Of a stretch of DNA of 64,000 nucleotides, positions 23,000-34,769 are shown one piece after another (the first letter of the stretch is position 1; each line of letters begins with the position of its first letter). Under the pieces are notes generated by a model. It was not told where the DNA came from and searched no databases. It saw only the letters and a list, made by a program, of their open reading frames with translations. This stretch comes from Norana najaformis. Lineage: Eukaryota; Annelida; Clitellata; Crassiclitellata; Hormogastridae. Both the position numbers and the translations under genes were made by a program. The stretch covers positions 8,609,306-8,673,305 of the forward strand of contig OZ029921.1 of assembly GCA_964023275.1 (NCBI GenBank), in the 5' to 3' direction.

Positions 23000-23480
23000 T
23001 TCCACAGATTCAACGATGTTCAACAGCATTCAATATTCTTCTCCCTGATATTAAGACCTACTGACTTAGCTGGCGTGATGAGTGCTCTAAAAATGAACAA
23101 GTGAACTAAATCCTCCGACTGCTTGATTATTTGCAGCCCCGAGAGTTAAAACTGCTATGGTTAGATGCGATTTTTCGGCTGTTGATCCAGTTCTCTGGAA
23201 TTTTCTTTGAAGCTATTAGTTAAGCTCAATGCATTTGACACTGGCGCCATAGAAGTTACTATATTATGATCGTTTAACCTATTTTTCTCCTACTCTGCTC
23301 ATATTTATCTCGAGTTCTGCTTCCATTTCTCTTATTCTTCTGCCGTTTTGTTCCCAGCCGCGAGTTCCCATGTCTTTCTGATGATACCAATATTTATCTA
23401 TTGCCATGCTCCTTTCGTTTCCTGGCCATGCTCATGTTTGTCTCCTGCCACACTACTTGTTCTGTCATGTCCTACTCATG
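23000..23480. other. Intronic sequence, no gene seen
   Basis: Nothing recognisable. Confidence 0.35.
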
Positions 23481-23499
23481 TCCCTCGTGTCTTTTTCTA

Positions 23500-23850
23500 T
23501 TTTCCTCATGCCTTGATTCTATTTCTCTTATGCCCAGCTTCTATTTCTATCCTGCCTTGCTTCTATTTCTCTCATGCCCTACTTTTATTCCTCTTATGCC
23601 CGGGTCTTAATTCTCTCATGTTCTTTTTTCCTTATGCCCTTATTTCTCAGACGCTCCTTTTTCTTTCATGCCCTGCTTCTATTTCTGTCATGTCGCACTT
23701 CAGTTTCTGTCACGTTCCACTTCCATTTCTCCGACGTCCTGCTTCCTTTCTTTCATGCCCTGCCTTTGTTCCTCTCCTTTCTTTCATGCCCTGCCTTTGT
23801 CCCTCTCCTTTCTTTCATGCCCTGCCTTTGTCCCTCTTGTGTCCTGCCCG
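23500..23850. repeat. Imperfect tandem repeat of CATGCCCTGCTTCTATTTCT-like units
   Basis: Units of about 21-30 bp with the shared core CATGCCCTGC, pyrimidine-rich spacer and frequent CTTTCTTTCATGCCCTGCCT. Related in wording to the repeat at 21825 (CTTCTATTTCTC). The 180-codon + frame across it is Phe/Ser/Cys-rich repeat translation, not a gene. Confidence 0.8.
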
Positions 23851-23859
23851 TAGATCTCT

Positions 23860-24910
23860 TCAACCCTATGCGCGTATTGGTCCTTGTTAAATGAACAGTC
23901 GACTCTTCTCTGCCATAATTAAATGACCGGCTCTTAAGAGATTAGCTGCCGATTCCTTCTTCTTGTCCGGCTGCATCTGTTGCTTGGCCCTGTCCATCTG
24001 CCTTCTATGTCCACTCTGCTCTAACGCCGATAAGATTCAGGACATCGCAGATGACCAAGTGGTCACTGACCACACCAGCAACAAGACAATCGCACTGCAC
24101 CCCGTCAGATTCATTACCAAAAACTCTACTTCTAACACCACCAACTCTAGCAATTGCATTCTGAGGATAGTGTCTGTTTGCATCAGACATTATTGTGAGC
24201 ACACTTAGCACATGTAGGGCCTATGCTTACCATTTAATAATAAAACCTGTTAATAAGCACATTTGTCTCGTTGTTATGAAATTCATAAATGGCATTCGGC
24301 TACGGTTGCATGGTACATGCACCACTATCGTTAGCATAGCAGTAACGTTTGCTGCTATCAGCCATATTTACTGCTACAGGCTGTCTAAGGGCGTTATGGC
24401 CACGCTAATGTTTGCTGCAAGCCTATATAAAAGCTATACCTTTCCGCACGCAGTGCGATTGTTGCATTCGCCACAATGCACTTCGTAATCAATGTAATCC
24501 GGCTCTTAATCTCCAGTTCCTGAAATTCGTCTGTGACTGATGTGAATTATTTATGTAGCGCCTTTTCCCGACGATGTACAGACGATTGTCGTGGTTGCGA
24601 TTGCGGTCCAGAGGCAGGACGTTCCCGAAGTGAGAGAGATAGATGGATGCAAAGCGTCCCGGGAGCTATAGAACACGCGAGGCACGACCACGGATGCTAG
24701 AGAGGATGGGCTGAGCAGTCGCGTGGCCAAGGGCAATTGTTGCGGGAAAATATCGCTAGCAACGAAAAAGTCATAAAACGATATGACGACTGTCGAAAAT
24801 ATTTGAACGACTGAACCAATGAACGGATGAATGAAAATAAACGAAAGAGCGAACGAAAAACGAACGACTGATGCAAGTATAAGCCTACACAACATCTATT
24901 AAATGCGACG
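23860..24910. other. Unassigned intronic sequence
   Basis: A frame at 23963-24208 begins with a hydrophobic SGCICCLALSICLLC stretch followed by NxS/T-rich sequence, resembling a small secreted product. It has no ATG and no phase-compatible splice signals I can defend, so it is left unannotated. Confidence 0.3.
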
Positions 24911-24919
24911 ATACATTAA

Positions 24920-25110
24920 ATGACTTTGTAAATGTAAATGTACACGATTTCTGTAGCGACCCTATGGCCTCGACTCTGCTAATTTTTCAATGAATTAATC
25001 GGGTGAGATCCTTCACCAAAGCAGTCCGTTTGAAACAGGCGCCACGCCTTTCACGGTTTTTGTACGTCTTTGTACGGACCGTGCTAGCCCGAGATTAAAT
25101 TCTCTAAATG
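24920..25110 (-). mobile_element. tRNA-like SINE, family A copy 3 (head lost)
   Basis: Inverted copy: the reverse complement reads CTAGCACGGTCCGTACAAAG, GGCGTGGCGCCTG, a GTGAAGGATCTCACCCGATT block and the GTGTACATTTACA 3' end. The tRNA-like head is replaced at the 5' side by (GCATACATAC)n. Confidence 0.7.
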
Positions 25111-25235
25111 CATACGTACATGCATGCATGCATACATACATACATATAAACATACATGCGCGCAAACATACATACGTATATATATGCATACATACACGCA
25201 TACATGCATACATATATACATGGATGTACATACAT
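25100..25235. repeat. (CATA)n/(GCATACATA)n array
   Basis: Imperfect ACATACATACATGCATGC units on the 5' flank of the inverted SINE copy. Confidence 0.9.
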
Positions 25236-25381
25236 AAATATAAAGCCACGACATCATATCGCATCATTTTTTCAAACTGCATCACATTCCAACCAATTGC
25301 AATATTGCGCACGACATAGCAATGCGTTGCACTGCAATTCTTAAGACTTCATCAGAGTCTCTTTGTGGTCTTTGAACGCAG

Positions 25382-25604
25382 GGCAGCCAGAGAAGACGCA
25401 GGACACGAGCTTTGGTCGTCGTTTTGGGCTGCCTAGGAGTGGCGATCGCTCTGATCTCCGCAGCAATCGTCACTTGCATCCATCGCAGCCTTAAAAACGA
25501 CATCGAAGATGCGGGAGATCAAAGCGGCAGCAGCAGCAGCCGAGGGAACAGCATCTCTCAACGAACGACAACACATCCATCATTTGACCTCGCAACATCA
25601 ATCG
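25382..25604 (+). CDS. Candidate exon 3, basic motif plus first transmembrane helix
   Basis: Acceptor TTTGAACGCAG|GGCAG and donor ATCG|GTAGAT; phase 0 in, phase 1 out. The 74 codons start GSQRRRRTR, followed by a ~24-residue hydrophobic helix (ALVVVLGCLGVAIALISAAI plus VTCI, residues about 10-33), then HRSLKNDIED and a Ser/Thr-rich stretch. The RRRR cluster before the helix predicts cytoplasm-in orientation by the positive-inside rule, so the N terminus would be cytoplasmic and everything after extracellular. The out phase equals the in phase of the exon at 46060. The donor is only moderate. If unspliced, the frame stops at 25610-25612. Confidence 0.6.
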
Positions 25605-25619
25605 GTAGATGACATACAC

Positions 25620-25835
25620 ATCTTACGTACATGCATTCATGCATACGTACATGCATACATACATACATACATGCATGCATGCATACATACATACATACAT
25701 ATATACATACATACATGCATGCATACATGCATACATACATGCATACATAGATACATACATATATACATACATACATGCATACATACATGCATACATACAT
25801 GCATGCATGCATACTTAAATATAAATGCATATTCA
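25620..25835. repeat. (TACATGCATA)n array
   Basis: About 210 bp of TACA/TGCA units, directly 3' of the candidate donor at 25604. Tyr/Ile/His and Met/Cys/Val frames here are artefacts. Confidence 0.95.
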
Positions 25836-25839
25836 CATT

Positions 25840-26440
25840 AGTCTGTATGCATATCTAACCTATAGCGTAGTAGGTAAGTAGGCTTGTTTGTATGTGTATA
25901 TGTATGTATGTGTGCAGGTATGTATATATGTAGGTACCAATCGTGGCATATATAGCATATATACATACATATATGCAATTTTTATATGCATGTATATGCA
26001 CCCATATACATGCATGTAATACAGTCAGGGCTTATTATTTACAAATTTATTTGACTGCTGCCAAATCGCAACTTTCAACATGATTCGAAAATTCTCGAGA
26101 AAATTGGTGCTGCTGGTTGGTTGAATCGACTTACCGATAGTTCTCTTCATTTCCTGCTTTGTAATTACCATTCCACTGACGAGGCACTATTTGCTGTTGA
26201 CTGCATCTGTGTGGAAAAAGGAAGGTCACTGCTGCAATTTCTCTGAGCCTAACGAATTATAGGAAGTCTGGAAACAGCCAAAAATTCAAGAGTGAGAAGT
26301 CAAATGTTCAGTGGAAGTGTTGAGAAGCAGTGGCTTAATAAGCGGTTGTTATCTCAATGCGTTATCAATGATTGTTGCTTTAAGGTGATCGACAGTTGTT
26401 ATGCGTTGTTGTCGAAGTCCAGTTGATATAAAATAGGTCT
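25840..26440. other. Intronic sequence, no gene seen
   Basis: TATG/TACATATA words to about 26010, then unremarkable sequence. Confidence 0.4.
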
Positions 26441-26454
26441 GCAAGACCAGAATT

Positions 26455-26660
26455 CAGGTCCGGTTCGCATATCGATCGTGGCTTATTTTATGAGATTTTA
26501 ATCTTGGGATATCACGATATGTACGCTGGGACTTTAAATGGTGTGGCGCCCATTCAAACGGACAGCGGTGGTGAAGGATCTTACCCGATCAATTCAATGA
26601 ACAACAAGCAGAGTCGAGACCATACGGTCGCTATAAAAACACATGTACATTTTAAAGTTC
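26455..26660 (+). mobile_element. tRNA-like SINE, family A copy 4 (5' truncated)
   Basis: Starts within the B-box region (GGTCCGGTTCGCATATCGAT). It continues GATTTTAATCTTGGGATATC, GGTGTGGCGCCCATTCAAAC, GTGGTGAAGGATCTTACCCG and ends CTATAAAAACACATGTACAT. Confidence 0.75.
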
Positions 26661-26669
26661 CTGTGGGTA

Positions 26670-27545
26670 GGGAAAACGAACCAGACGACTTCTGAAATTT
26701 AGACCTGAATGACATGAAATGTGACGGATATTGTTCAGTTGCCATGTGATATCTTGTAATTACGTTTAACTCTTTTATTAACTACCAACTACCATAATAG
26801 GCCTACGATAAAAAAATCAACGGAGAGTCACTGCTGAAACGTCTATCTTTTAATCGTAATGTCTGCTCTGCGACGCCGAAGCTCTGACGTCACATCAACG
26901 ACTATATATCAACCAGAGTCATCGTAACTACGAATGAGTCTAATCTATGTCCAGTCCTTGACAAACTGAGCTTTTAATTCCCGAAGCATCATTCCAGCCA
27001 TCGAGAACACCAAGAGCATCAAACTATCCATGTCCGAGACAAAACAAGATTCAAAGCAATCGAGTAAAACATTTGTCTGATCTGAGGGTTGAGCAATGAA
27101 AAAAACAGGGCGGCAGATTTGATTATAATGTCTCGTAAGCTGTGAGGCAGATTTTATATTGAATTCTCGGTCTCACTATGCAGTCAGTGTCTTCTCTAAT
27201 GAAACTCAGATGTGTTCATGTCATACTTCGACCGAAAACACTATAGGACTCGCATGTTTTCTCAGTTTGCTGTTCACTTTCATCCGCTGCTTTAATTTTC
27301 CGATGTTATTGAGATAAATTTGTCTTTTTCTCTTATACTCGCTTTTTTGTCACTACTGACCTGTGTAAAAAATGGACGCCTTAATGTGTGCTAAAATAGA
27401 GGTGCTATAGAATATTCCAGATTAATTTAGACAGGATTCGATTAGTTTAGACGCATAAATATATGTTACATCCATATGAAGCATAAGCAACTGCGGTGTG
27501 TAAACATATACTATATATAAATCATATAATGTTTCATATCTCTAC
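26670..27545. other. Intronic sequence, no gene seen
   Basis: AT-rich, no exon or repeat identified. Confidence 0.4.
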
Positions 27546-27550
27546 ATATA

Positions 27551-27936
27551 TACACTGTGTCCGGAAAAATTCCAAGGCTTTACGGTAAATATGAAAATAA
27601 TTAGTAAACATTAATCGATTTTTAAAATTCCAAAAACAGTTTAATCCTGAAATATATAATTACCAACAAAATTCTTTGTAATTTATTAACGGCCCCCGTT
27701 TAAAATTACGTCACAGTGACGTATTTGAATTTTATATTTTGTAAAGAAAGTTGCTAGAAAAATGGCGTTCAGCGAGGAAGACAAAATTGTTATAAAATTT
27801 TTACGCCAAAACAACAATTATAGTGCAAATAATATTTCAGGATTAAACTGTTTTTGGAATTTTAAAAATCGATTAATGTTTACTAATTATTTTCATATTT
27901 ACCGTAAAGCCTTGGAATTTTTCCGGACACAGTGTA
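27551..27936 (+). mobile_element. Tc1/mariner-type MITE with ~110-bp inverted repeats
   Basis: The element is 27553-27934 with TA on both sides. The left arm CACTGTGTCCGGAAAAATTC, continuing through GGCTTTACGGTAAATATG and AACAGTTTAATCCTGAAATAT, recurs essentially unchanged and inverted at the right end, about 110 bp per arm. The interior keeps a transposase start: ATG at 27762 then AFSEEDKIVIKFLRQ, resembling the first helix of Tc1/mariner-like transposases. Coding is lost where the right arm begins. An internal-deletion derivative of an autonomous element; near-identical arms suggest recent insertion. Confidence 0.9.
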
Positions 27937-28009
27937 TTTTAGTATTTAATCGTAAACTCGTGATTTCTACAGCGCCCAATGAAGGCTAAGTCGGAGGAAC
28001 CAACTTGTT

Positions 28010-28800
28010 TACAGGTGCTCAGTCAAAACAAAATCGATAGGCAGGAAGGGTCGGATTCGGTTCCAGACCAAGATCCAAGTGTCAGTCAATCGGCTACGGT
28101 GGATGGTGTTTAGAATTGGAACGGCGACAGAGATAAGGGGAAGAGGAGGAATCCGGATAGGATTTGTGCAAGAGGAATGTTTTCAGTTTTGAGTGAAACA
28201 GCTGCGCAGAAATTGCAAAGGGTGTATGTAGTGTTGGTGAGTTCGTATGATGGATCAGATAATTGTCGTAATTCTGTCGGGAGTTTATTCCAGAGGGGTG
28301 GAGTGGCTATATGGCTGTGGAGCGATTTCCAAATTTAGTGTGAGGTGATGGGAGGGCGAAGAAGTGTTAGAACAGAAGAGGATCGGGTTGAATGAAGTGG
28401 TTGGATTGTAAAAAACTGACGAAGATAGGAGTGTTGGAAGGATTAAAGTGTGTTGTAGGTAAGTGATAGAACTTTGTACCCTATTCTTTAGGTATTTTAA
28501 GCCAGTGAAGTTATTTGAGAACAGGAGTTATGTGATGGTGTTTGGGGTTTTGTTAACAGCACGCATTCTGGATAGCGTGAAAGCGGTTTATTTGGGTTGT
28601 GTCTATATTCAGGAAAAGTGAATTGCAGTAGTCTAATTCAGCATGGACTATGGATATGACGATGGTAGGTGCGTTTTGGAAGTCAAGCACAGAGCCGATT
28701 CAGTGAAGGTCACAGATATGTCTGAAGCGCGAGCAGAAAAGATGGGTGATATGATTAGAAAAGCTTAAGTTTTGGTCGAAACCGTGTTTAAACGCATTTA
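28010..28800 (+). repeat. Dispersed repeat family D, copy 2
   Basis: 28010-28170 aligns with the inverted copy at 19715-19900 (GCTCAGTCAAAACAAAATCG, GGTTCCAGACCAAGATCCA, GATGGTGTTTAGAATTGGA, GGATAGGATTTGTGC). The following 600 bp (TTTATTCCAGAGGGGTGGAG and so on) is non-coding and looks like the body of the same interspersed element, but no second copy of that part is in the window. Confidence 0.5.
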
Positions 28801-28809
28801 AAACGTGAG

Positions 28810-29555
28810 CCTGTTCTCTCTGGTTGTAATGTTTTGTCGTGTATACTGATGTACATCGTTCATGCATATTTTCGACGCTATAGCACGGTATCTACATATA
28901 CCGATCGTCTATGTATACGCCTTCTAGTAATAGGTGTATAAATGTATATATTTGCGTGTTCAGACAGAAGCTTAATTCATGTAAATGTTGTATGAGCTGG
29001 AGTCATTCCATGTGGCACCTTCGCTTCCGTTAATTTATGGGATGCGGTTGGTGTGGAAGCGAAGGAACAACGACTGAGGCACTGCATGCTTCTTATCCCG
29101 GGCACGTTTCTCGAGCACGCCGACGAGAGGAGGAAGAATGAAATCAAGAAATGAGGAAGACAGACGTGTGGAGGAAAAGAGAAGGACGAGGAGCAACGGT
29201 TGACGAAGATAGAGGCTGTTTCTCTCTGATAGACTCATTGGCTCAGTCACTTACCCAAACACCCACTTACTCACCCACTCACTCACTCGCTCACTTGTTC
29301 CTTCACTCGTTCTCACTCACTGACTCGCTGCCTCGCTCTTTTTGACTCGCTCAGTCGCTCGGTCGCTGAACGACCTACTCACGCTGACCTGACCTGAAAA
29401 TGATTACTTCAGCATCTGTAATTTAACAGGTGCAATGAACGAAAAATCATTGCATGTCATCGAGGGAAAAGAATGTATCAACTAAGCCTTGCTTTCAAAG
29501 TCGCCTAATTTTAATGTATAAACTTTAAACTAGCTCATTTACAAATCAGACATCC
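28810..29555. other. Intronic sequence with (ACTC)n patch
   Basis: CACTCACTCACTCGCTC-type repeat at 29255-29330; otherwise nothing recognised. Confidence 0.4.
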
Positions 29556-29559
29556 TCTA

Positions 29560-29880
29560 TCATCCCGATGAATACTTTTGTCAAAATGAGCATCATCGCC
29601 TTTGTCTATAGGATGTTTGCATCTTGAAATGACCTGGACCCACTATTCAGGGGTGGCAGACAACCGATTAACGCTTTCCAGCTGCAGCCACACAAGGAAT
29701 CTTTGACCCCAGTCGAAACCGGTGCCAATTCCAATGGTTGCTGACCGTGGCAATCGTGCGTGAACAACTTGTCTAAAATCGTTACGCTCATCATGCTCGA
29801 ATTCACAATCGCTGGATCACGAGGCGAGCGCGTTACTGATTGGGCTACCGCGTCGTTTTTGCCCAAAACGGCCACTTACA
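29560..29880 (-). mobile_element. tRNA-like SINE, family B copy 1
   Basis: On the minus strand a tRNA-like head (GCGGTAGCCCAATCAGTAAC, GCGCTCGCCTCGTGATCC, GTGAATTCGAGCATGATG as B-box-like region) is followed by a conserved body including GACAAGTTGTTCACGCACG, CAGCTGGAAAGCG and CTGAATAGTGGGTCCAGGTC. A closely similar copy lies at 37665-37980. The minus-strand ORF (VTRSPRDPAIVNSSM) is a repeat translation. Confidence 0.8.
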
Positions 29881-29949
29881 CGCCCGATCGTATAAACCTT
29901 GCATTTTTACGCACTAAACTGTTTAAAAAAGATTGTTCATAAAATAAGC

Positions 29950-30500
29950 CGTAATTGTGTGAGAACGTGATTTGGCCTCTGTGTAGTAAATCGCCTCATT
30001 TTTTGTGCACATTGTATTTGTCTTGTAATAGCTTTGTCCAGCGCAGCGGCGTTCGCTGCGGGGTCTCCAGTTCCAGACCGAAACAGGCGGTACCATAAAA
30101 AGACGGTCCGCTCACAGACAGCCGACCTCTCGCTGTCATAGACGACGACTACGATGATGTGGTCACCGAGTCTTAAGATGCCGATAATATTATATTTACT
30201 CAGGCCGTCCAACTTAATGGACATTCTCGAGGCGACATCTATTTACCTATGCTGCCAAGGCACTATATACATGTACTTATGAATTTATGTATATTGCAGT
30301 CCATTACATTTATACACGCGCGCATGTATATGCGTTGTGGAACTATGATTTATTTGAAGGTACTGGATATACATATGTATGTTATTGACATGAATTCGTG
30401 TATATGCAGACACATGTATCGTTGCATATGCGTGGACGTCTGTGTCCCTAATATCCGATGTTGTAAATTATTGCGAGTCGCTGCTTCAAATTCCTCCGCA
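29950..30500. other. Intronic sequence, no gene seen
   Basis: Nothing recognised. Confidence 0.35.
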
Positions 30501-30513
30501 TGATGTGTGCAAC

Positions 30514-30666
<153 letters not shown>

Positions 30667-30824
30667 AATACACATGTGTATGTGTGCGTGTGTGTTTTAT
30701 AAGCTCGGACGCATTAGTGTATATCCATCACAGTCTATTTGCACAGTTGCATAAAGTGTGTGTATATATACTACTTACACGGTATATATTAGCATTTAGA
30801 GAGATAAATGCACAGAAGACTAAG

Positions 30825-30910
30825 ACAGCCAGCCAGTCATCCAGACAGACAAAGAGACAGACAGAACCAAAAGATGCACAGACACATACATACAGACAGA
30901 CAGACAGATG
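30825..30910. repeat. (CAGA)n-rich tract
   Basis: Imperfect CAGACAGACAAAGAGACAGA units. Confidence 0.8.
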
Positions 30911-30914
30911 ACTT

Positions 30915-31365
30915 AGTCAGAGAGGTAAACAATATGTATTATGGATGTAATTTGCAAGACCCCGTGGAGATGGCGTCGTGCTTATGACAGCCTGGACCGA
31001 TAGCCACAGTCAGATTATTATCCTTGCTCCTTGGCAGAGGTCGTCGGAAGACTAGGAGTCGACGCTGGACCTTACTTAATCATAATAATATTACATCAAT
31101 TTTATATGTAATCGCACATGGCTGCACAGGACGACGTATAAATAAACCTTAGCGCTGTCCATTTGCATCTTACTGAAGGTCTTAAGAGTACAATGAAATC
31201 ATACGTAGGCCTATTTAAGTGATAAATCTAGGTGTTTATGTAAGGAAGGCATTACATGCAGAACATTTTGGTTTAACCGGTGCAGACTATATTTCATCTG
31301 TGGTAGAGTAGACTGTGTGTATACTCTTGATTCAGTGTAGCTTTTAGGTAAAAGCTATTGTAGTA
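30915..31365. other. Intronic sequence, no gene seen
   Basis: Nothing recognised. Confidence 0.35.
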
Positions 31366-31369
31366 AATG

Positions 31370-31535
31370 TATATGTAAATCTACCACAGGTTTTCTATAG
31401 CGACTGTGTTTGACCTCGACCCAGCTCATTTTGCATTGAATTTATCGGATGAGATCCTTCACCACCGCTGCTCGTTTGAATGGGTGCTACACCACTTAAG
31501 GTCCCCGTACACGGACCATATCCAGTGATACAGTA
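31370..31535 (-). mobile_element. tRNA-like SINE, family A copy 5 (head lost)
   Basis: Reverse complement shows GGTCCGTGTACGGGGACCTT, GTGTAGCACCCATTCAAACG, GTGGTGAAGGATCTCATCCG and AGTCGCTATAGAAAACC. The 5' head is missing and LINE relic sequence abuts it. Confidence 0.75.
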
Positions 31536-31539
31536 ATGT

Positions 31540-31593
31540 AATTCATACTAATCCACAAGTCTACAACTCTTGCACCGAAGAACTTCTGCCTTA

Positions 31594-31691
<98 letters not shown>

Positions 31692-31900
31692 CTCTCTCTC
31701 TCTCTCTCGTTTCTTAAATAATTAATACGTGTGGCCCAGGTCGCCTTGTTTGGAACTATTTAAGATAAACTCTTCAACGGTAATCCATCCTTACCAGTGA
31801 TCATACGATAGGATCAATAAAGTCTCCACGGCTCCTTCTTTCCAATGTCGTTAGCCAACACGTTTTCAGCTCATATCCTTATAACCCCGAGTCATATTTT
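31540..31900 (-). pseudogene. LINE RT C-terminal relic split by a (CT)n tract
   Basis: Reading the minus strand: RRSRGDFIDPIV (near 31840-31800), then TRRPGPHV (near 31750), then after the microsatellite TLRQKFFGARVVDLW (near 31595-31550). These are the same motifs in the same order as the relic at 2042-2530, so both derive from the same ORF2 region. Several stops. The + strand beyond 31900 may contain more of the same element but is too decayed to assign. Confidence 0.65.
31597..31708. repeat. (CT)n microsatellite inside the LINE relic
   Basis: About 110 bp of CT with a few TATC interruptions. It lies exactly where the related relic at 2330-2345 has CCTTTTGG. Confidence 0.95.
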
Positions 31901-31904
31901 AAGA

Positions 31905-32800
31905 TTTACTTTCCTCAGCACTTTTTCCCAGCGTAATTTTTTAGAAGTTTACTCTGCACTTGTTCTAGTTGTTCTATGCCCTATATTTCCGATATGGAGT
32001 CCATACTTCTTTCCAGTGTTGTTCAGCCTTTCTTCTTCCATGAGATCTTTATAATCCCAAATCAGTTTTGCAGATTTCTTCTGTATTTTCTCCAGTTGCT
32101 CTATGTCCAGTTTCAGGCTGTGTTATTGCTGTGCATACTTCCAGGGTGCAGTCTTCCAATGGTGGCCTGACTCGGGATTTGTTTAACCAGACTACGACAT
32201 CTTTGTCATTATCTACTGTTCTCTGGATCACGACGAGGGTTTCGTTAGCCGTCTTCTCTATTTAAGAACATTATATTGCGTTGTGGTTTTGCACCATAGG
32301 CATACATACAGCAGATTTGTTACACAGGCCTATTATATATATTATATATATTATATATATTAAATATATTAACTATATGCCTGATCAATGTTATTCTTTC
32401 TTCTGCATTTTCTGCTTGTACTTTCTCTCTCTTCGTATTCTACATACAGTATGCTTATAAGAACTTTGCTGTGTTTTTGAGTTGAAGAAAAAAGGAGACT
32501 AACCTGGAAATCAAGAGATCCTCAGTCTTCTCCTGGTCCCATAGACAGCATCACCATCAAGGTCAGTGTACCTTCCTGATCACTTCATCCTTCTTCTCTT
32601 TCATTTTCCTCCTTATTCTCATTTTATTTCAGCATGTATGCTGTTCGTAGCCTTTCTCAACTTCTCTTCATCCTTCTCGCTCCACTTTACTTACCATCAC
32701 CTTCTCATCTTTCTTTTCTCATCTCTTCTCTTTGTTCTTGTTCCTAATTCTGTTCCTCCTCTTCCTTCACCTCCTGTTCCTCTTTCTCCTCCTCTTCGCG
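31905..32800. other. Unassigned, pyrimidine-rich
   Basis: Possibly the continuation of the minus-strand LINE relic to about 32260. Short (TATATTA)n at 32335-32365. No gene supported. Confidence 0.35.
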
Positions 32801-32804
32801 TTGA

Positions 32805-32958
32805 CCTTCTTTACCTATGACCTTCTTTACCTATGACCTTCTTTGCTTATGACCTTGTTTACCTATGACCTCCTTTGCCTATGAACTTCTTTACATATGA
32901 CCTTCTTTACCTATGACCTTCTTTCCCTATGACCTTCTTTACCTATGACCTTCTTGAA
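32805..32958. repeat. 16-bp tandem repeat (GACCTTCTTTACCTAT)
   Basis: About nine copies of a 16-bp unit with small variants (TTGC, TTCC, GTTT). Confidence 0.95.
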
Positions 32959-32959
32959 A

Positions 32960-33740
32960 ACAACCATCATGGCTACAAACAATGTCTTTATGCAACACTT
33001 AATACGTTGCAACTGCCCTTTCTTCGCTTGACTTCATCATGATTATAATCGGTCGTCATCATCACGACTTGTCTAATCATACATGTTGTTATAATCGTCG
33101 CTTTCATCATACCTACAAGGTCTGGTCACTGTTACAAATCCTTACCTAAAAGGTGACTGTTAGACCAGAAATAAAACTCAACATACCTTTGTAAATTGCC
33201 AATATGTTTACCACTGTGCCATTACAACGGAGCACAACTATTTCTGCCTCATCAACAGGCAACGACGCAAATGATAACGAAACCACAGCTTCTTCATCTT
33301 AGTGATGACGACAACGACAAAGAATTATAAAATGGCATGATCTAGTTACTGCAAAGAGTAAGAACTCTGACGCAGTTTACAGCAATTTCTGATTGATAGA
33401 TTGCCATTCATGTAGATAATATGTACGTGCGTCTCACATGCATGTATATTTATGATCTGTGTGTATAAGAAATGTTTCATATAATGTGCATTTACATCTG
33501 GATAAGCCGTGACACGTGTCCCGATTTATCCATCAGCAGCTGAACAAAGAATTTCCGAAATCTTTTCTCTTTCCTCTTCCTTTCCCTTGTCCCTTACCAT
33601 CATCTTCCACCGCTTCCTTTAGTGCAGTCATTTCTTCACGACCTCTCTGCCCCATCGTCCCTTGTTCCAAAGCCTATAGTCACATCCTGTTCCCTTTAGA
33701 ATGCCCTGCCTTCCTCAAATTCATCGTCCTTGCACCATTC
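32960..33740. other. Intronic sequence, no gene seen
   Basis: Nothing recognised. Confidence 0.35.
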
Positions 33741-33749
33741 ATCTATCAA

Positions 33750-34020
33750 CTCATCTACTTCCTCCTCTTCTTCCTCCTCCTCTTTTTCCTCCTCCTCTTC
33801 CTCCTCTTCTTCCTCTTCTTCCTTCTCCTCTTCTTCCTCCTCTTCCTCTTCCTCATCCTCCTCTTCTTTCTCCTCTCCTTCTTCCTCCTTTTCCTCCTCC
33901 TTCTTCTCTTCTTTCTCCTCCACTTCCTCCTCCTCTTCTTCCTCCTCTTCTTCTTCCTCCTCTTCTTCCTTCTCTTCTTCCTACTCCTCTTCTTCTTCCT
34001 TTTTCTCCTACACCTCGTCC
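33750..34020. repeat. (TCC/TTC)n pyrimidine tract, ~270 bp
   Basis: Triplet-rich pure pyrimidine sequence on the + strand. Ser-, Leu- and Glu/Lys-rich frames are artefacts. Confidence 0.95.
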
Positions 34021-34241
34021 TCATGCTCCTTTTCTTCCTGTTTTCCCTTCCTTTCTGCTTCGTCCTCTTTCTTTTCCTACTGCCATCATGCACCCGTGTC
34101 CACGGACTCCTTGACTGATTCTCCAACTGGCTTATATCAGATACGCTGGCATGAGCACCAGCCAACCAACTCCACTTTACTACACAACGGATATTTAATA
34201 TGAACATGTATATATATGTGGTGTGTGTGTGCTTGCGGCAT

Positions 34242-34420
<179 letters not shown>

Positions 34421-34769
34421 CGTAAAATGTGTGGAAGGTAGTTGCATCATAATCATAACTCAAATATACGAGCGTTTAGCAGCGATATAATGCTAAACAA
34501 CCGCTTGTAAATAATTATTGAAGCAATTACGCAGGCGATACAGCCACATAACACGATATTACGCTCTAATACTTTACATTACGCTGCATTAGATTTTCTT
34601 ATATACCTCGGCCATATTGGTCCTTCTAATATCGTCCACTCAGCTCTTGCTTCTCTTGCTTCTAATAAAAAACCCATTTGGATCTTGTTTCTTCTAATAT
34701 CGCCCAGTTGGCCAGTAAACGTTTTCGCGGAAAACAATTTAACCGAGGTTCCTATGTCCCTTTAAGATG

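Noticed and set aside
23963-24208. Small secreted-protein-like frame with hydrophobic start and several sequons
   Set aside because: No ATG, no convincing acceptor, no homologous motif.
25412-25612. Reading 25412-25612 as an independent 66-codon membrane peptide
   Set aside because: The only ATG-free start is GTG. The frame extends upstream to a good acceptor, and splicing at 25604 fits the larger gene better.
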